A stretch of 64,000 bases of DNA, taken from NCBI RefSeq assembly GCF_002836255.1, contig NZ_PJAU01000059.1:62001-126000 (forward strand), given 5' to 3'. Shown piece by piece: positions 46,401 through 55,146 of this stretch (position 1 is the stretch's first letter; the number at the start of each line of letters is the position of its first letter). The notes beneath the pieces are model-generated. The model was not told the origin of the DNA. It searched no databases and saw only the letters and a list, made by a program, of their open reading frames with translations. The stretch is from Colwellia sp. 75C3 (GTDB taxonomy: Bacteria > Pseudomonadota > Gammaproteobacteria > Enterobacterales > Alteromonadaceae). A program made the position numbers and the translations under genes.

Positions 46401-46651
46401 CAACAACAGTCTGTCAGTTAAACAATGCAATCTTCGTGGGTGCATTGGCCCGCTTACGGCCAGTATTGATGACTGCGCTCACATCATTATTAGGGCTGTT
46501 ACCTATGTTAATATCGACAGGTGTAGGCGCTGAAATACAAAAACCATTGGCAACTGTTATTGTTGGCGGCTTGGTAAGCGCTACCTTGTTAACATTGTTT
46601 GTCTTACCGGTACTTTATAGACTATTTTCTAAAAGTAAGTTTGAGCACTAG
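43484..46651 (+). CDS. czcA: Heavy-metal efflux RND pump, CzcA-like
   Basis: A 1055-residue inner-membrane proton antiporter with the RND layout: a first membrane helix (NKLLVVIALFTLMISSVMVLPKLNLDAFPDVTNVQV), a large periplasmic loop, six helices, a second loop and a final six helices. The fourth-helix motif reads AIGMLVDGAVVMVENIFKHL. It keeps one Asp and the VEN of heavy-metal efflux pumps but has Ala-Ile-Gly where zinc/cobalt/cadmium pumps have Asp-Phe-Gly, so the transported cation is uncertain. GGAG upstream supports the ATG. No outer-membrane channel gene (czcC) is next to it; a hairpin at 46734-46754 ends the operon. Confidence 0.92.
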   Translation: MLNRLIEWAIGNKLLVVIALFTLMISSVMVLPKLNLDAFPDVTNVQVVINTEAPGLAAEEVEQLITFPIEAVMYALPDVEQVRSISKTGLSGITVVFKEGTDIYFARQLVFERLQAAKELIPQGIGAPEIGPNTSGLGQVYQYLLTTEEGYDIDIMTLRSLNDWLVKLMLMPIDGVTEVLSFGGEVKQYQVNIEPNKLLAYQLNQQQVIEAIENNNQNAGGWYLNRGQEQLVIRGMGWLTSGENSLEEIAQVPLKTIDGVVVTVGDVATVSLGSEIRQGAVTMSSRDADGNIQSAGEVVTGIILKRMGANTKTTIDGINAREAMINQALPEGVKFVVLYDQAELITKAVTTVTDALLFAFVLIIIILALFLMNLSATFLVLISIPIAIGLALMVMTWLGISANLMSLGGLAVAIGMLVDGAVVMVENIFKHLALAQDKAKQKLSAEEIQSTISLAAQAVVRPIFFATAIILVVFMPLFSFEGVEAKLFQPMAISIMLAMLSALIVAIIIVPALASILFKRGIKVRESIVLKPITALYQYSLTKALIWKKTIVTFALVLMVSAIALVPQLGTEFVPELEEGTINLRVTLAPSASLTTALAVAPILEKILLTFPEVTYALSRVGRPEIGGDPEPVNNIEIYLGLKPVNEWQSAGNRNDLQDKMAEKLEQFPGLLFNFSQPIATRVDELLSGVKAQLAIKLFGSDLVVLADKGQQIAQAVKGVTGAKDVAMEQISGEAQLVIKPKRRQLSRYGLSVADVMNVVSDGLGGRAAGQIINGNERYDIYVRLASAFRQDVAAISELRLLAPNGAWLRLADIAEIAVESGPPQVRRDDVQRRVVIQANVQGRDMGSVVAEIRQVIAQQVELPGGYSVQIGGQFESQQRAQQRLMLVVPLSLALIALLLYFAFNSVGQALLILLNVPLATIGGIVALYVSGQYLSVPSSVGFITLFGVAVLNGVVMVESINAEIKLALNKGATTVCQLNNAIFVGALARLRPVLMTALTSLLGLLPMLISTGVGAEIQKPLATVIVGGLVSATLLTLFVLPVLYRLFSKSKFEH

Positions 46652-46733
46652 GAAGGTATATAGCTGTTATCATTCAAGATGCAGTGATTTTGCTCAAGCG
46701 CTTCTTTGATGGGTAACGGGTATAAAGGTAAAC

Positions 46734-46754
46734 CAGAGTAGCTAAGCTACTCTG
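46734..46754 (+). terminator. Hairpin after czcA
   Basis: A 10-bp perfect stem (cagagtagct / agctactctg, one central base in the drawn alignment) is followed by TTTT, 83 bases after the czcA stop. It is likely the terminator of the efflux operon. Confidence 0.6.
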
Positions 46755-47222
46755 TTTTGAATATACGAATAAACAACGATTGACAGATCAGGTGAATATT
46801 AATGACAAACAACTTGTTTGGCATTTTGTATATTATTACAGAGTTCATAACAGGAAGTAGTAGCAAAACCGTAACATTATTATTCTACGAAGAGTTCCGT
46901 TGTATGTATACATAGCATGCAGGTGTTTAAGTATACCTTTAACGCATAATAAAGAATCAAACTGACTTCACCACTAAGGCTCGATTGATATAAAGGTATG
47001 TTGCTTATATTTTTTAGTAATAAGAACATTATCTTCACTGGTGGATCTGTTGTCAGGTATTGCCCTTACTCGCTTATATTTTTTAGTTATGTAAAAGTGT
47101 AAATAATCTGTAAAAAAAGTTTAATAATACACTGGTAATCGCGCCAATTTCTGATAATCTCTCACCTCGATATTTTACTCAGTTGATTTTTTGTACAACT
47201 ATAAAATAACGTGATAATAAAA

Positions 47223-47231
47223 TTATCCACA
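47223..47231 (+). promoter_or_regulatory. Consensus DnaA box 1 upstream of polA
   Basis: The sequence ttatccaca matches the high-affinity DnaA box TTATNCACA exactly. It lies 257 bases before the polA start, in an AT-rich stretch. Confidence 0.6.
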
Positions 47232-47312
47232 TATAATAAAAATAAAAACATTGTGTAGTAAAAGACTTTGATCCACTTCTTTTTATCAATGAAACCAACA
47301 CACTATATTTAT

Positions 47313-47343
47313 AAGGCCAGATTTTCTATTTGAAAATCCCTGG
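47313..47343 (+). repeat. Hairpin with T run upstream of polA
   Basis: Arms gattttc and gaaaatc pair perfectly, extended by ccag/ctgg with a small bulge, and a TTTTT run follows at about 47347. It could end a short untranslated transcript or attenuate polA. Confidence 0.4.
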
Positions 47344-47368
47344 CTGTTTTTCGTACTTGATCACAAGG

Positions 47369-47377
47369 TTATCCACA
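47369..47377 (+). promoter_or_regulatory. Consensus DnaA box 2 upstream of polA
   Basis: A second exact ttatccaca in the same orientation, 111 bases before polA and next to three GATC sites (47360-47392), two of them in ggatccatgatcc. DnaA is reported to affect polA expression in E. coli, so control of polA is a reasonable inference. Confidence 0.6.
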
Positions 47378-47487
47378 AGAGGATCCATGATCCAAGCAAT
47401 TAAGAACACTGATAAAGTGGAGCCGACTTACGCTTTGTGGCATGCTTAGCCATCTTTAGCTTAATTTAGTCGCTTCGCGTATTTCTT

Positions 47488-50307
47488 ATGACAACTTCTG
47501 CAACTTCTCAAGACTCTAATACCACGCAATCCCCCTTAATATTGGTCGATGGTTCATCGTATTTATTTAGGGCATATCATGTGCCTTACTTACAAGCGCT
47601 TTCAACCGCAGATGGCCAACCTACGGGAGCTATTACCGGCGTATTAAATATGTTTCGTAGTTTAAAAAAAGACTACCCCAATGGCAATATCATCGCTATT
47701 TTTGATGCTAAAGGTAAAACCTTTCGTAATGACATGTTTCCTGAATACAAAGCCAATCGTCCACCTATGCCTGATGATTTACGTACTCAAATTGCACCAA
47801 TACATGAGATTATTACCGCAATGGGTTTACCGCTTTTAGTTATTCCTGGTGTTGAGGCCGATGATGTTATTGGTACCTTGGCAAAACAAGCTGATGAGCT
47901 TGGTATTGAAACCGTTATTTCGACCGGCGATAAAGACATGGCGCAGCTTGTTACTCAGCATGTTCGTTTGATTAATACCATGACCGATGTAGAAATGGAT
48001 GTTGCCGGCGTTAGTGAAAAATTTGGTGTTCGACCGGATCAGATTATCGACTATCTTGCCTTGATGGGCGATAAAGTTGATAACATTCCTGGCGTTGTTA
48101 AGTGTGGTCCCAAAACTGCCGTTAAATGGTTAGCAGAACATGGCACCATGCAGGAAGTTATTGCCAATGCGGATAAAGTAAAAGGCAAGATTGGTGAAAA
48201 TCTTCGTGATGCATTAGAGCAACTACCATTATCTTATCAATTAGCTACGATTAAATGTGATGTTGAATTAGAACAAACGGCTGGAGAATTAGCGGCTAAA
48301 GAACCAGACGTAGACGCATTAGCTGAGCTTTATGAAAAGTTCGAATTAAAACGTTTGTTAGCTGATTTAATTAAAGGTGATAGCGACGTTGGCGCAAGTA
48401 CTAGCGGCGCAGCTAAAAAGACTAAAAAATCTAAAGCAGGCTCTACCGCTTCGGTAGGCGAACAGGCCGTTGAAATTAAAGCGGTAGACGTTGAAGAGAC
48501 TCAATACGATATTATTTTAGACAAAGCGCTTTTTGAAGAGTGGCTGAAGAAGTTACAAGCGTGTGAGTCTTTTGCTTTTGATACTGAAACCACCAGTGTT
48601 AGTTATATGAAAGCTGAAATAGTCGGTGTATCTTTTGCTATTGAAGTGGGTAAAGCGGCTTATGTGCCATTGACTCATGATTATGAGGGCGCACCTGAGC
48701 AACTTGATAAAGCGTGGGTTCTAGCGCAATTAAAACCGTTACTAGAAAGTACAACTATTAAAAAGATTGGTCAGAACCTTAAGTATGACGCTAATGTATT
48801 AAATCATTATGATATTGCTTTGCAAGGTATCGATTTTGATACCATGATCGAGTCTTATTGTTATAACAGTGTTGCTACGCGTCATAATATGGATGCATTA
48901 GCACTGAAATATCTTGATTATCAAACGGTACATTTTGAAGATGTGGCTGGTAAAGGTGCTAAGCAACTTACTTTCAACCAAATTGACATTGAAAAAGCCG
49001 GTCACTATGCAGCGGAAGATGCCGATATCACCTTGCGGTTACATCATGCTATTTTCCCCGCGTTAGCAGAAACGGCTTCGATCTTAAGTGTTTTCAATGA
49101 AATAGAGATGCCATTATTACCTGTGCTTGCCCGCATGGAGCAAACCGGTGTATTAATTGATAGTGATATCCTAGCGGAACAAAGCTTTACCCTAGGCCAG
49201 CGTTTAGATGAACTGGAAATTGAAGCACATAATTTAGCAGGTAAAAGCTTTAACTTGGCATCTCCGAAGCAATTACAGCAGATTCTGTTTGAAGAATTAC
49301 AAATCCCGATCATCAAAAAGACGCCAAAAGGTGCACCTTCAACAGCAGAAGAAGTATTACAAGAATTAGCACTTGATTACCCATTACCTAAGGTTATTTT
49401 GGAGAATCGAGGACTAAGCAAACTGAAGTCGACTTATACCGACAAGTTACCGTTAATGGTTAGCGATAAAACCGGGCGTTTACACACTTCTTATCATCAA
49501 GCAGTGACGGCTACCGGACGTTTATCCTCGACCGATCCAAACTTACAAAATATTCCAATTCGCAGTGAGCAAGGTCGTAAAATTCGCCAAGCCTTTATTG
49601 CACCTAAAGATCATAAAATAGTCGCGATAGATTATTCACAAATTGAATTACGCATCATGGCACATTTGTCGAACGATAGCGGCTTAGTAACCGCCTTTAG
49701 CGAAGGCAAAGATATCCATCGCGCGACGGCAGCAGAAATTTTTTCCGTTGCACTTGATGAAGTGACTACTGAGCAACGTCGTAGTGCTAAAGCCATTAAC
49801 TTTGGCTTAATTTACGGTATGTCAGCCTTTGGTTTAGCCAAGCAACTCAATATTGGTCGTCAACAAGCGCAAGAGTACCAGGATAAGTATTTCCAACGTT
49901 ACCCAGGCGTATTAATGTATATGGAAGATACTCGTCAACAAGCGAGCGAGCAGGGCTATGTTGAAACCTTATATGGTCGTCGATTATATCTACCTGATAT
50001 CAATGCCAAAAACGGTATGCGTAAAAAAGCGGCCGAGCGTGCTGCAATCAATGCACCTATGCAAGGTACCTCTGCAGATATTATTAAAAAAGCGATGTTA
50101 GCGGTGGATGCATGGTTACTTGAGCAAAATGATGACCGTATCAAGATGACTATGCAGGTTCACGATGAACTGATTTTTGAGATTCACCAAGATATCGTTG
50201 AAGAAGCCACAGCGAAATTAGTAACCTTGATGAATGATGCCGTTGAACTGAATGTGCCATTAATTGCAGAATCAGGTATTGGTGATAACTGGGATGAAGC
50301 GCATTAA
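47488..50307 (+). CDS. polA: DNA polymerase I
   Basis: A 939-residue repair and Okazaki-fragment polymerase. The 5'-3' exonuclease domain covers about residues 10-300 (LVDGSSYLFRAYH, GVEADDVIGTLA, STGDKDMAQLV, LMGDKVDNIPGV). The proofreading domain (about 340-525) keeps its acidic residues in FAFDTETTSV. The polymerase domain (about 550-939) shows TGRLSSTDPNLQNIPIR, DYSQIELRIMAHLS, the O-helix RRSAKAINFGLIYGMSAFGLA, and QVHDELIFE. A linker of about 50 residues rich in Lys, Ala and Ser near residue 310 separates the first two domains. It has its own leader and a strong terminator, so it appears monocistronic. Length is typical (E. coli 928). Confidence 0.97.
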   Translation: MTTSATSQDSNTTQSPLILVDGSSYLFRAYHVPYLQALSTADGQPTGAITGVLNMFRSLKKDYPNGNIIAIFDAKGKTFRNDMFPEYKANRPPMPDDLRTQIAPIHEIITAMGLPLLVIPGVEADDVIGTLAKQADELGIETVISTGDKDMAQLVTQHVRLINTMTDVEMDVAGVSEKFGVRPDQIIDYLALMGDKVDNIPGVVKCGPKTAVKWLAEHGTMQEVIANADKVKGKIGENLRDALEQLPLSYQLATIKCDVELEQTAGELAAKEPDVDALAELYEKFELKRLLADLIKGDSDVGASTSGAAKKTKKSKAGSTASVGEQAVEIKAVDVEETQYDIILDKALFEEWLKKLQACESFAFDTETTSVSYMKAEIVGVSFAIEVGKAAYVPLTHDYEGAPEQLDKAWVLAQLKPLLESTTIKKIGQNLKYDANVLNHYDIALQGIDFDTMIESYCYNSVATRHNMDALALKYLDYQTVHFEDVAGKGAKQLTFNQIDIEKAGHYAAEDADITLRLHHAIFPALAETASILSVFNEIEMPLLPVLARMEQTGVLIDSDILAEQSFTLGQRLDELEIEAHNLAGKSFNLASPKQLQQILFEELQIPIIKKTPKGAPSTAEEVLQELALDYPLPKVILENRGLSKLKSTYTDKLPLMVSDKTGRLHTSYHQAVTATGRLSSTDPNLQNIPIRSEQGRKIRQAFIAPKDHKIVAIDYSQIELRIMAHLSNDSGLVTAFSEGKDIHRATAAEIFSVALDEVTTEQRRSAKAINFGLIYGMSAFGLAKQLNIGRQQAQEYQDKYFQRYPGVLMYMEDTRQQASEQGYVETLYGRRLYLPDINAKNGMRKKAAERAAINAPMQGTSADIIKKAMLAVDAWLLEQNDDRIKMTMQVHDELIFEIHQDIVEEATAKLVTLMNDAVELNVPLIAESGIGDNWDEAH

Positions 50308-50350
50308 ACTATAAGTTATTTACTGTAGTTATCGCTTGATGAATTAATAA

Positions 50351-50384
50351 AAAGGCAGTTACTTAGGTAACTGCCTTTTTATTT
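50351..50384 (+). terminator. Rho-independent terminator after polA
   Basis: A 12-bp stem (aaaggcagttac / gtaactgccttt) with a 4-base loop is followed by TTTTTATTT, 43 bases after the polA stop. The A run on the 5' side lets it also serve the convergent gene ending at 50426. Confidence 0.92.
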
Positions 50385-50425
50385 GTATTAGCCATTATAT
50401 TAAGTTATTGACCACTTAACGAGGA

Positions 50426-51442
50426 TTAAAAGTCTAAAGTGCAGCCACTGCCAACGTCGATAAATCTATTCGTTTCACCACTTTGTTGAAACTCTAATAG
50501 CGCTAAATTTATATCATCAAGCAGTTGATGACGTTGAGGATAGCTATTGCTGATCGCATAATATAAATGATTGTATTTTAAAGCAGGTTTAATTTTTTCA
50601 ATGCTGTTGAGCAGTGCTTGTTTGTTACGATTTGATAAGTTGGAGTAATTAACGCTGTAGGTGAATACACTCGGGTCACCAATGATTAAATCGACTCTTT
50701 TAGCGACAAGTAATTTTACTAATTGCAATTCATCTACCGCTTCAACAACGGCGAATTGTTTTGCATCCATCATGGCATCAAACTCAGGGGTATTTTGATA
50801 ACCTCGAACAACACCAATGATCTTACCTTTTAAATTACCTAAATCTGCTTGTAAATCAAATGCGTAACCTTTGCGTTTTAGTAAGGATAAATCGCCACCA
50901 GCAAATTTATTTGAAAGGGCTAATAGTTCTCGACGTTTTTTGCCTAATACTGCGTCTGAGGGAGCTGAACTTTCAATAAAGTATTCGGGAAAGAGTATGT
51001 CCATTTTCCCCTGCTCTACCAACATAACTGACCTTGCCCAAGGGTAAAAATGAATATTTACTTGGTAACCTTTACTGGCTAATATAGCGACGGTAAATTG
51101 AAAAACCCAGCCTTTATTACAGACATCTTCACTAATATAAGGCGGCCAGTTTAATGTTGCTAAGTTAATGACTTTGTTAGAATCTTCATTAAAACGATAA
51201 CCATTAGGCGTTTTTATTCCTTGAACAGTCTGTTGTTTCTCATTGGAGTAATAACTCACGTTTAAGTGAGCGTTTGACTCTTCAGCTTGTGCTGTTGTCA
51301 TCAAGCTGAAATAGGAAACTAAAAAAATAAGTAAAGTAATGCCTTGTATGGCACTGAAAGCCAAACCGAATGCACTAGTAAGTGTATTCGGTGGAACTGT
51401 AGAAGAGTTTTGATTTTTTTTGGCTGAAAAATTGAGCAACAT
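50426..51442 (-). CDS. Solute-binding protein-like (SBP_bac_3 type), exported
   Basis: A 338-residue protein. Residues 30-52 form a hydrophobic signal ending in TTAQAEE after an unusually long polar start, so the true start might be internal; a Met at residue 48 is too late to keep the signal. The mature part follows the family 3 amino-acid binding fold: LATLNWPPYISEDVCNKGWVFQFTVAILASKGYQVNIHFYPWARSVMLVEQGKMDILFP and a second lobe (KIIGVVRGYQNTPEFD). No transporter genes are adjacent, as in many solitary binding proteins of marine gammaproteobacteria that act as sensors or are of unknown role. It is convergent with polA and lies 93 bases after the SLC13 gene in the same orientation. Confidence 0.8.
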   Translation of the reverse strand: MLLNFSAKKNQNSSTVPPNTLTSAFGLAFSAIQGITLLIFLVSYFSLMTTAQAEESNAHLNVSYYSNEKQQTVQGIKTPNGYRFNEDSNKVINLATLNWPPYISEDVCNKGWVFQFTVAILASKGYQVNIHFYPWARSVMLVEQGKMDILFPEYFIESSAPSDAVLGKKRRELLALSNKFAGGDLSLLKRKGYAFDLQADLGNLKGKIIGVVRGYQNTPEFDAMMDAKQFAVVEAVDELQLVKLLVAKRVDLIIGDPSVFTYSVNYSNLSNRNKQALLNSIEKIKPALKYNHLYYAISNSYPQRHQLLDDINLALLEFQQSGETNRFIDVGSGCTLDF

Positions 51443-51535
51443 TAACTAATACTCCATCACTTAAGGGGTGCTAACGCTAACTTTAAGTGTAGTTGTTCAT
51501 CGTCAATATTTCATGGGCAATACTCTTGTTGTTTG

Positions 51536-52912
51536 TTAATACAATAAGAGGAAAGTGACTGCCGCAACAACGCAGGAAACTACAAAGCTTAATAGTGCGC
51601 CTTCTAGAACCATATCTCTAATTTCTATTTCCCCAGTACCGTAAGCAATTGCATTAGGCGCTGTTGCTACGGGTAGCATAAAGGCGCAACTGGCGGCCAT
51701 AGCAGCGGGGATCATGAATATAGCAGGGTCAACGCCCATACTAGTACCAACAACGGCGAGAATTGGCATTAACAGCGTTGCAGTCGCGGTATTACTGGTG
51801 ATTTCAGTTAAGTAAGTTACTACTAGGCAAAGCGTTAATACCATAGCGATCATAGGTAGGTTAGCCAGTGATGATAACCATTCGCCCAACATACTGCTTA
51901 GCCCCGATGCGGCGAAGCCTTTAGCTAGCGCGATACCACCGGCAAAAAGTAATAACATGCCCCAAGGGATTTCTTTAGCGGAATTCCAGTCAAGAATTCG
52001 ACCGCCTTTGCCATTAGGTGTCATAAACATGATTACGACCGCAGCCAGTGCGACGGTACTATCACCCGCGATAGGTGTATTAAACAACTCACTCCAACCG
52101 CCAAAAGGTGCGCCGCGTGTGATCCATGCAAGCGCCGTTATGCCAAATATAATTAACGTACGTTTTTCTTCACTGCGCCATTTTGGCAAAGTCGGTAATT
52201 GAATTTTTTCATCTAAGGTAACAGAGCGTGTTAGCCACAGCGCCATTAATGGAATGGAAATAAGTACTACCGGTACGCCAATTTTCATCCACTCGAGAAA
52301 ACCAAATTCTCTACCCGTGCTTTCTTCGTAAATTCCCATAAAGATGACGTTAGGTGGTGTTCCAATTGGGGTACCAATACCACCGACAGATGCTGAATAG
52401 GCAATGCCTAGTATTAAGGCAACTTTAAGTTTTCTATTATTTACATGGCTTAAAATAGCTAAGGCAATAGGCAGCATTATCAAAGTCGATGCGGTGTTTG
52501 AAATCCACATACTTAAAATAGCGGTTGCCAACATAAAGCCAAACACTAAACGTCGACCACTTGAAACACCCACAAGGCGTACCATGTAAACAGCCATGCG
52601 TTCATGAGCACCACTTTTGACTAATGCCGTTGAGAGCATAAAGGCGCCCATCAATAATAAGATGACATGACTACCTAATGAAGAGGCGACTGTTTTGTGA
52701 TCGACAATACCGAATAAGGGTAGTAAAGCAAAAGGAACGAGTGAGGTTGCGGGAATAGGAATAGCTTCGCTAACCCACCATATAACGGTGAGCAGGGTTA
52801 TTGCTGCGGCGATGGCGGGTTTATCCGCTAAGCCAAATTGGCTCAGTAAAAAATAAAAGCTAAAGGCTAAAATAGGGCCTAAAAGGATAAAGTGTTGTCG
52901 GGTTATTTTCAT
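51536..52912 (-). CDS. SLC13/DASS family anion symporter
   Basis: A 458-residue sodium-coupled carrier with about 11-12 membrane segments. The two sodium/substrate motifs are SNTASTLIMLPIALAI near residue 139 and SNTATATLLMPILAVVG near residue 370. GIGTPIGTPPNVIFMG, a loop typical of the family, lies between them. The family imports dicarboxylates such as succinate, or sulfate. The start ATG at 52912 fits the first helix. Sulfate uptake would link to the sulfotransferases, but the sequence does not allow a choice between substrates. It is followed by the solute-binding protein gene and preceded by recG, from which it is separated by 100 bases. Confidence 0.87.
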   Translation of the reverse strand: MKITRQHFILLGPILAFSFYFLLSQFGLADKPAIAAAITLLTVIWWVSEAIPIPATSLVPFALLPLFGIVDHKTVASSLGSHVILLLMGAFMLSTALVKSGAHERMAVYMVRLVGVSSGRRLVFGFMLATAILSMWISNTASTLIMLPIALAILSHVNNRKLKVALILGIAYSASVGGIGTPIGTPPNVIFMGIYEESTGREFGFLEWMKIGVPVVLISIPLMALWLTRSVTLDEKIQLPTLPKWRSEEKRTLIIFGITALAWITRGAPFGGWSELFNTPIAGDSTVALAAVVIMFMTPNGKGGRILDWNSAKEIPWGMLLLFAGGIALAKGFAASGLSSMLGEWLSSLANLPMIAMVLTLCLVVTYLTEITSNTATATLLMPILAVVGTSMGVDPAIFMIPAAMAASCAFMLPVATAPNAIAYGTGEIEIRDMVLEGALLSFVVSCVVAAVTFLLLY

Positions 52913-53012
52913 GATGTTGCAAACTCTGTTGTTAGTAGCACGCTTTTTGCGTTGCTTTTATTATTTTTGGTATTGCTTGTTCTTGCTTTATTTTTCTCAT
53001 TAAATGCCGTTT

Positions 53013-55106
53013 TTAAGCGTTGGAGTAACGTTCTTTATTGCCTAACCAACGCTGAATTAATGCTTGCGCACTTTCAGGGTGCTGACGTGATAATAAATAC
53101 GCCTTTTGTTTTATCTCAGGAATTAAATAGCCATCACGTAAAAGATCAGCAATTTTAAGGTCAGCTAAACCGGTTTGTCTGGTACCAAGCAACTCACCAG
53201 GTCCTCGAATCTCTAAATCCTTTTCAGCAATAACAAAACCATCATTACTTTCTCGTAATACAGCTAAACGTTTGGTGGCAGTTTTTGACAGTGGCGCTTT
53301 ATACAATAACACGCAAAATGAGGCGACAGAACCACGGCCAACACGGCCACGTAATTGGTGAAGTTGCGCTAAACCTAAGCGCTCAGGGTTCTCTATAACC
53401 ATCAAACTAGCGTTAGGTACATCAACGCCCACTTCAATCACAGTAGTGGCAATCAGTAAGTGCAAATCGCCAGATTTAAAGGCATCCATCACGGCTTGTT
53501 TTTCAACTGCCTTCATCCGCCCATGCACTAAGCCGATATTTAATTCAGGTAATTGTTCTTTTAATAAAATAGCGGCGTCTTCTGCCGCTTGGCATTGTAG
53601 TACTTCAGATTCTTCAATTAAAGTACACACCCAATACGCTTGCCTGCCGTCATTAACACAGCCCTTGCGGATGCGTTCAATAACATCTCCACGGCGTAGG
53701 TCAGGTAAAGCGACAGTATTGATTGGCGTACGACCCGGTGGCAGTTCATCAATAATTGAGGAATCTAAGTCGGCATAAGCGGTCATCGATAAGGTACGCG
53801 GAATAGGTGTTGCCGTCATGATCAATTGATGAGGGTATTTATTATCGAACACGCCCTTTTCACGTAAAGTTAGCCGTTGATGAACACCAAATTTGTGCTG
53901 CTCATCAATGATCACTAAGACCATATTTTTAAAGACAACGTCGGCTTGAAACAGCGCGTGTGTGCCAATAACCATTTGCATTTCGCCACTGGCTATCTGT
54001 TCTAGGGCGAGTCTTTTGGCTTTTACTTTGGTTTTCCCCGCTAACCAACCAACGCTAATATCAAGCTCTGTAAACCAGTTAGCAAAATTAATGGCGTGTT
54101 GTTCTGCCAATATCTCAGTAGGGGCCATTAATGCGACTTGATAACCCTCACTAATAGCCGTTAATGCGGCTAGGGCGGCTACTAAGGTTTTTCCTGAGCC
54201 TACATCACCTTGCACTAAACGCATCATGGGTTGAGTCTTGGCTAAGTCCGCTTTTATTTCTGCAACAACGCGAGTTTGTGCATTGGTTGGCGTAAAAGGT
54301 AATGCGTTAAGGAATTTTTCACTCACTCTATCATCACCAACAAGTGGTAGTGCATCATGAATATCACTACTTTGTCTGAGCTTAAGCATACTCAAATTAT
54401 GAGCAAGTAATTCTTCTTTGATTAATCGTTGCTGAGCAGGGTGATGACCTTGCTCTAATTGCTCTACAGAAACCTCTGGTGGCGGACGATGTATAATCGT
54501 TAAGGCTTCACTGAGGGAGTATTGCTCAGTAAAAATATTCGCGGGTAATAACTCTTCTACTTGCCCTCGCTGTAATCGAAGCAATGCTTGTTCGGTTAAG
54601 CTACGTAGCGAAATTTGTCTGAGGCCATCAGTACTGGGATAAACAGGCGTTAGGGTTTCTTCTGCGGAGGTTAATTCTCTATCGTCATCAAGGGACTTAT
54701 ATTCAGGATGAACGATTTGATAGCTACGTGGACCACGCTTTACTTCGCCATAACAACGAATCGTTTTACCAATAGCTAGGCTATTTTTTTGACTCGCGGA
54801 AAAGCTGAAAAAGCACAGTTGAATACTCCCTGTGCCATCATGCAGGGTAACCACAAGCATGCGACGTTTACCGTGTGTTATCTGGCTATCGGTAATTTCG
54901 CCAATAATATTGGTGGAGGTGCCGACTAATAAATCACGTACTGTGGTGACACGGGTTTTATCTTCATAACGCAGCGGTAAATGAAAAAGCATGTCTTGCA
55001 CTGACAGCAAGCCAATTTTTTCTAGTTTTTCCGATAAACTAGGCCCGACACCTTTGAGTGTACTTAGGGGGACTTGTGATAATCGGCTTAGTGCTTCCAG
55101 TGCCAT
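53013..55106 (-). CDS. recG: ATP-dependent DNA helicase RecG
   Basis: A 697-residue branch-migration helicase that remodels stalled forks and Holliday junctions. The N-terminal wedge domain (about residues 50-150) includes LLFHLPLRYEDKTRV. The motor domains show Walker A GDVGSGKTLVAALAAL near residue 300, DEQHKFGVHQR, TATPIPRTL and QLRGRVGRGSVASFCVLLY. The length matches E. coli RecG (693). It ends the classical gmk-rpoZ-spoT-trmH-recG order, running on the - strand. The 40-bp gap to trmH suggests co-transcription. Confidence 0.96.
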   Translation of the reverse strand: MALEALSRLSQVPLSTLKGVGPSLSEKLEKIGLLSVQDMLFHLPLRYEDKTRVTTVRDLLVGTSTNIIGEITDSQITHGKRRMLVVTLHDGTGSIQLCFFSFSASQKNSLAIGKTIRCYGEVKRGPRSYQIVHPEYKSLDDDRELTSAEETLTPVYPSTDGLRQISLRSLTEQALLRLQRGQVEELLPANIFTEQYSLSEALTIIHRPPPEVSVEQLEQGHHPAQQRLIKEELLAHNLSMLKLRQSSDIHDALPLVGDDRVSEKFLNALPFTPTNAQTRVVAEIKADLAKTQPMMRLVQGDVGSGKTLVAALAALTAISEGYQVALMAPTEILAEQHAINFANWFTELDISVGWLAGKTKVKAKRLALEQIASGEMQMVIGTHALFQADVVFKNMVLVIIDEQHKFGVHQRLTLREKGVFDNKYPHQLIMTATPIPRTLSMTAYADLDSSIIDELPPGRTPINTVALPDLRRGDVIERIRKGCVNDGRQAYWVCTLIEESEVLQCQAAEDAAILLKEQLPELNIGLVHGRMKAVEKQAVMDAFKSGDLHLLIATTVIEVGVDVPNASLMVIENPERLGLAQLHQLRGRVGRGSVASFCVLLYKAPLSKTATKRLAVLRESNDGFVIAEKDLEIRGPGELLGTRQTGLADLKIADLLRDGYLIPEIKQKAYLLSRQHPESAQALIQRWLGNKERYSNA

Positions 55107-55146
55107 AGTTAACCTCAGCTCGGCTTAAAACTTATTATCGGTAGAA

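Larger units (their letters stand above)
46652..47487. other. 836-bp gene-free region between czcA and polA
   Basis: A long AT-rich stretch with no credible reading frame. It contains a hairpin after czcA, a 16-bp direct repeat (gcttatattttttagt at 47003 and 47072), two consensus DnaA boxes, a hairpin at about 47313-47343 followed by a T run, and five GATC sites, four of them in its last 220 bases. I found no tRNA or recognisable small RNA; Spot 42, often near polA, was looked for and not seen. Confidence 0.8.

Noticed and set aside
46652..47487. Spot 42 (spf) or another small RNA next to polA
   Set aside because: The conserved Spot 42 sequence and its GC-rich terminator are not visible on either side of polA.
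46652..47487. A complete chromosomal origin of replication
   Set aside because: Only two DnaA boxes are exact, there is no dnaA, mnmG or mioC neighbour, and GATC sites are few compared with gammaproteobacterial origins.
52892..53158. An 88-codon + strand frame with a very hydrophobic stretch between the SLC13 and recG genes
   Set aside because: It overlaps the 3' end of recG antisense and the 5' end of the SLC13 gene, and has no supporting start signal.
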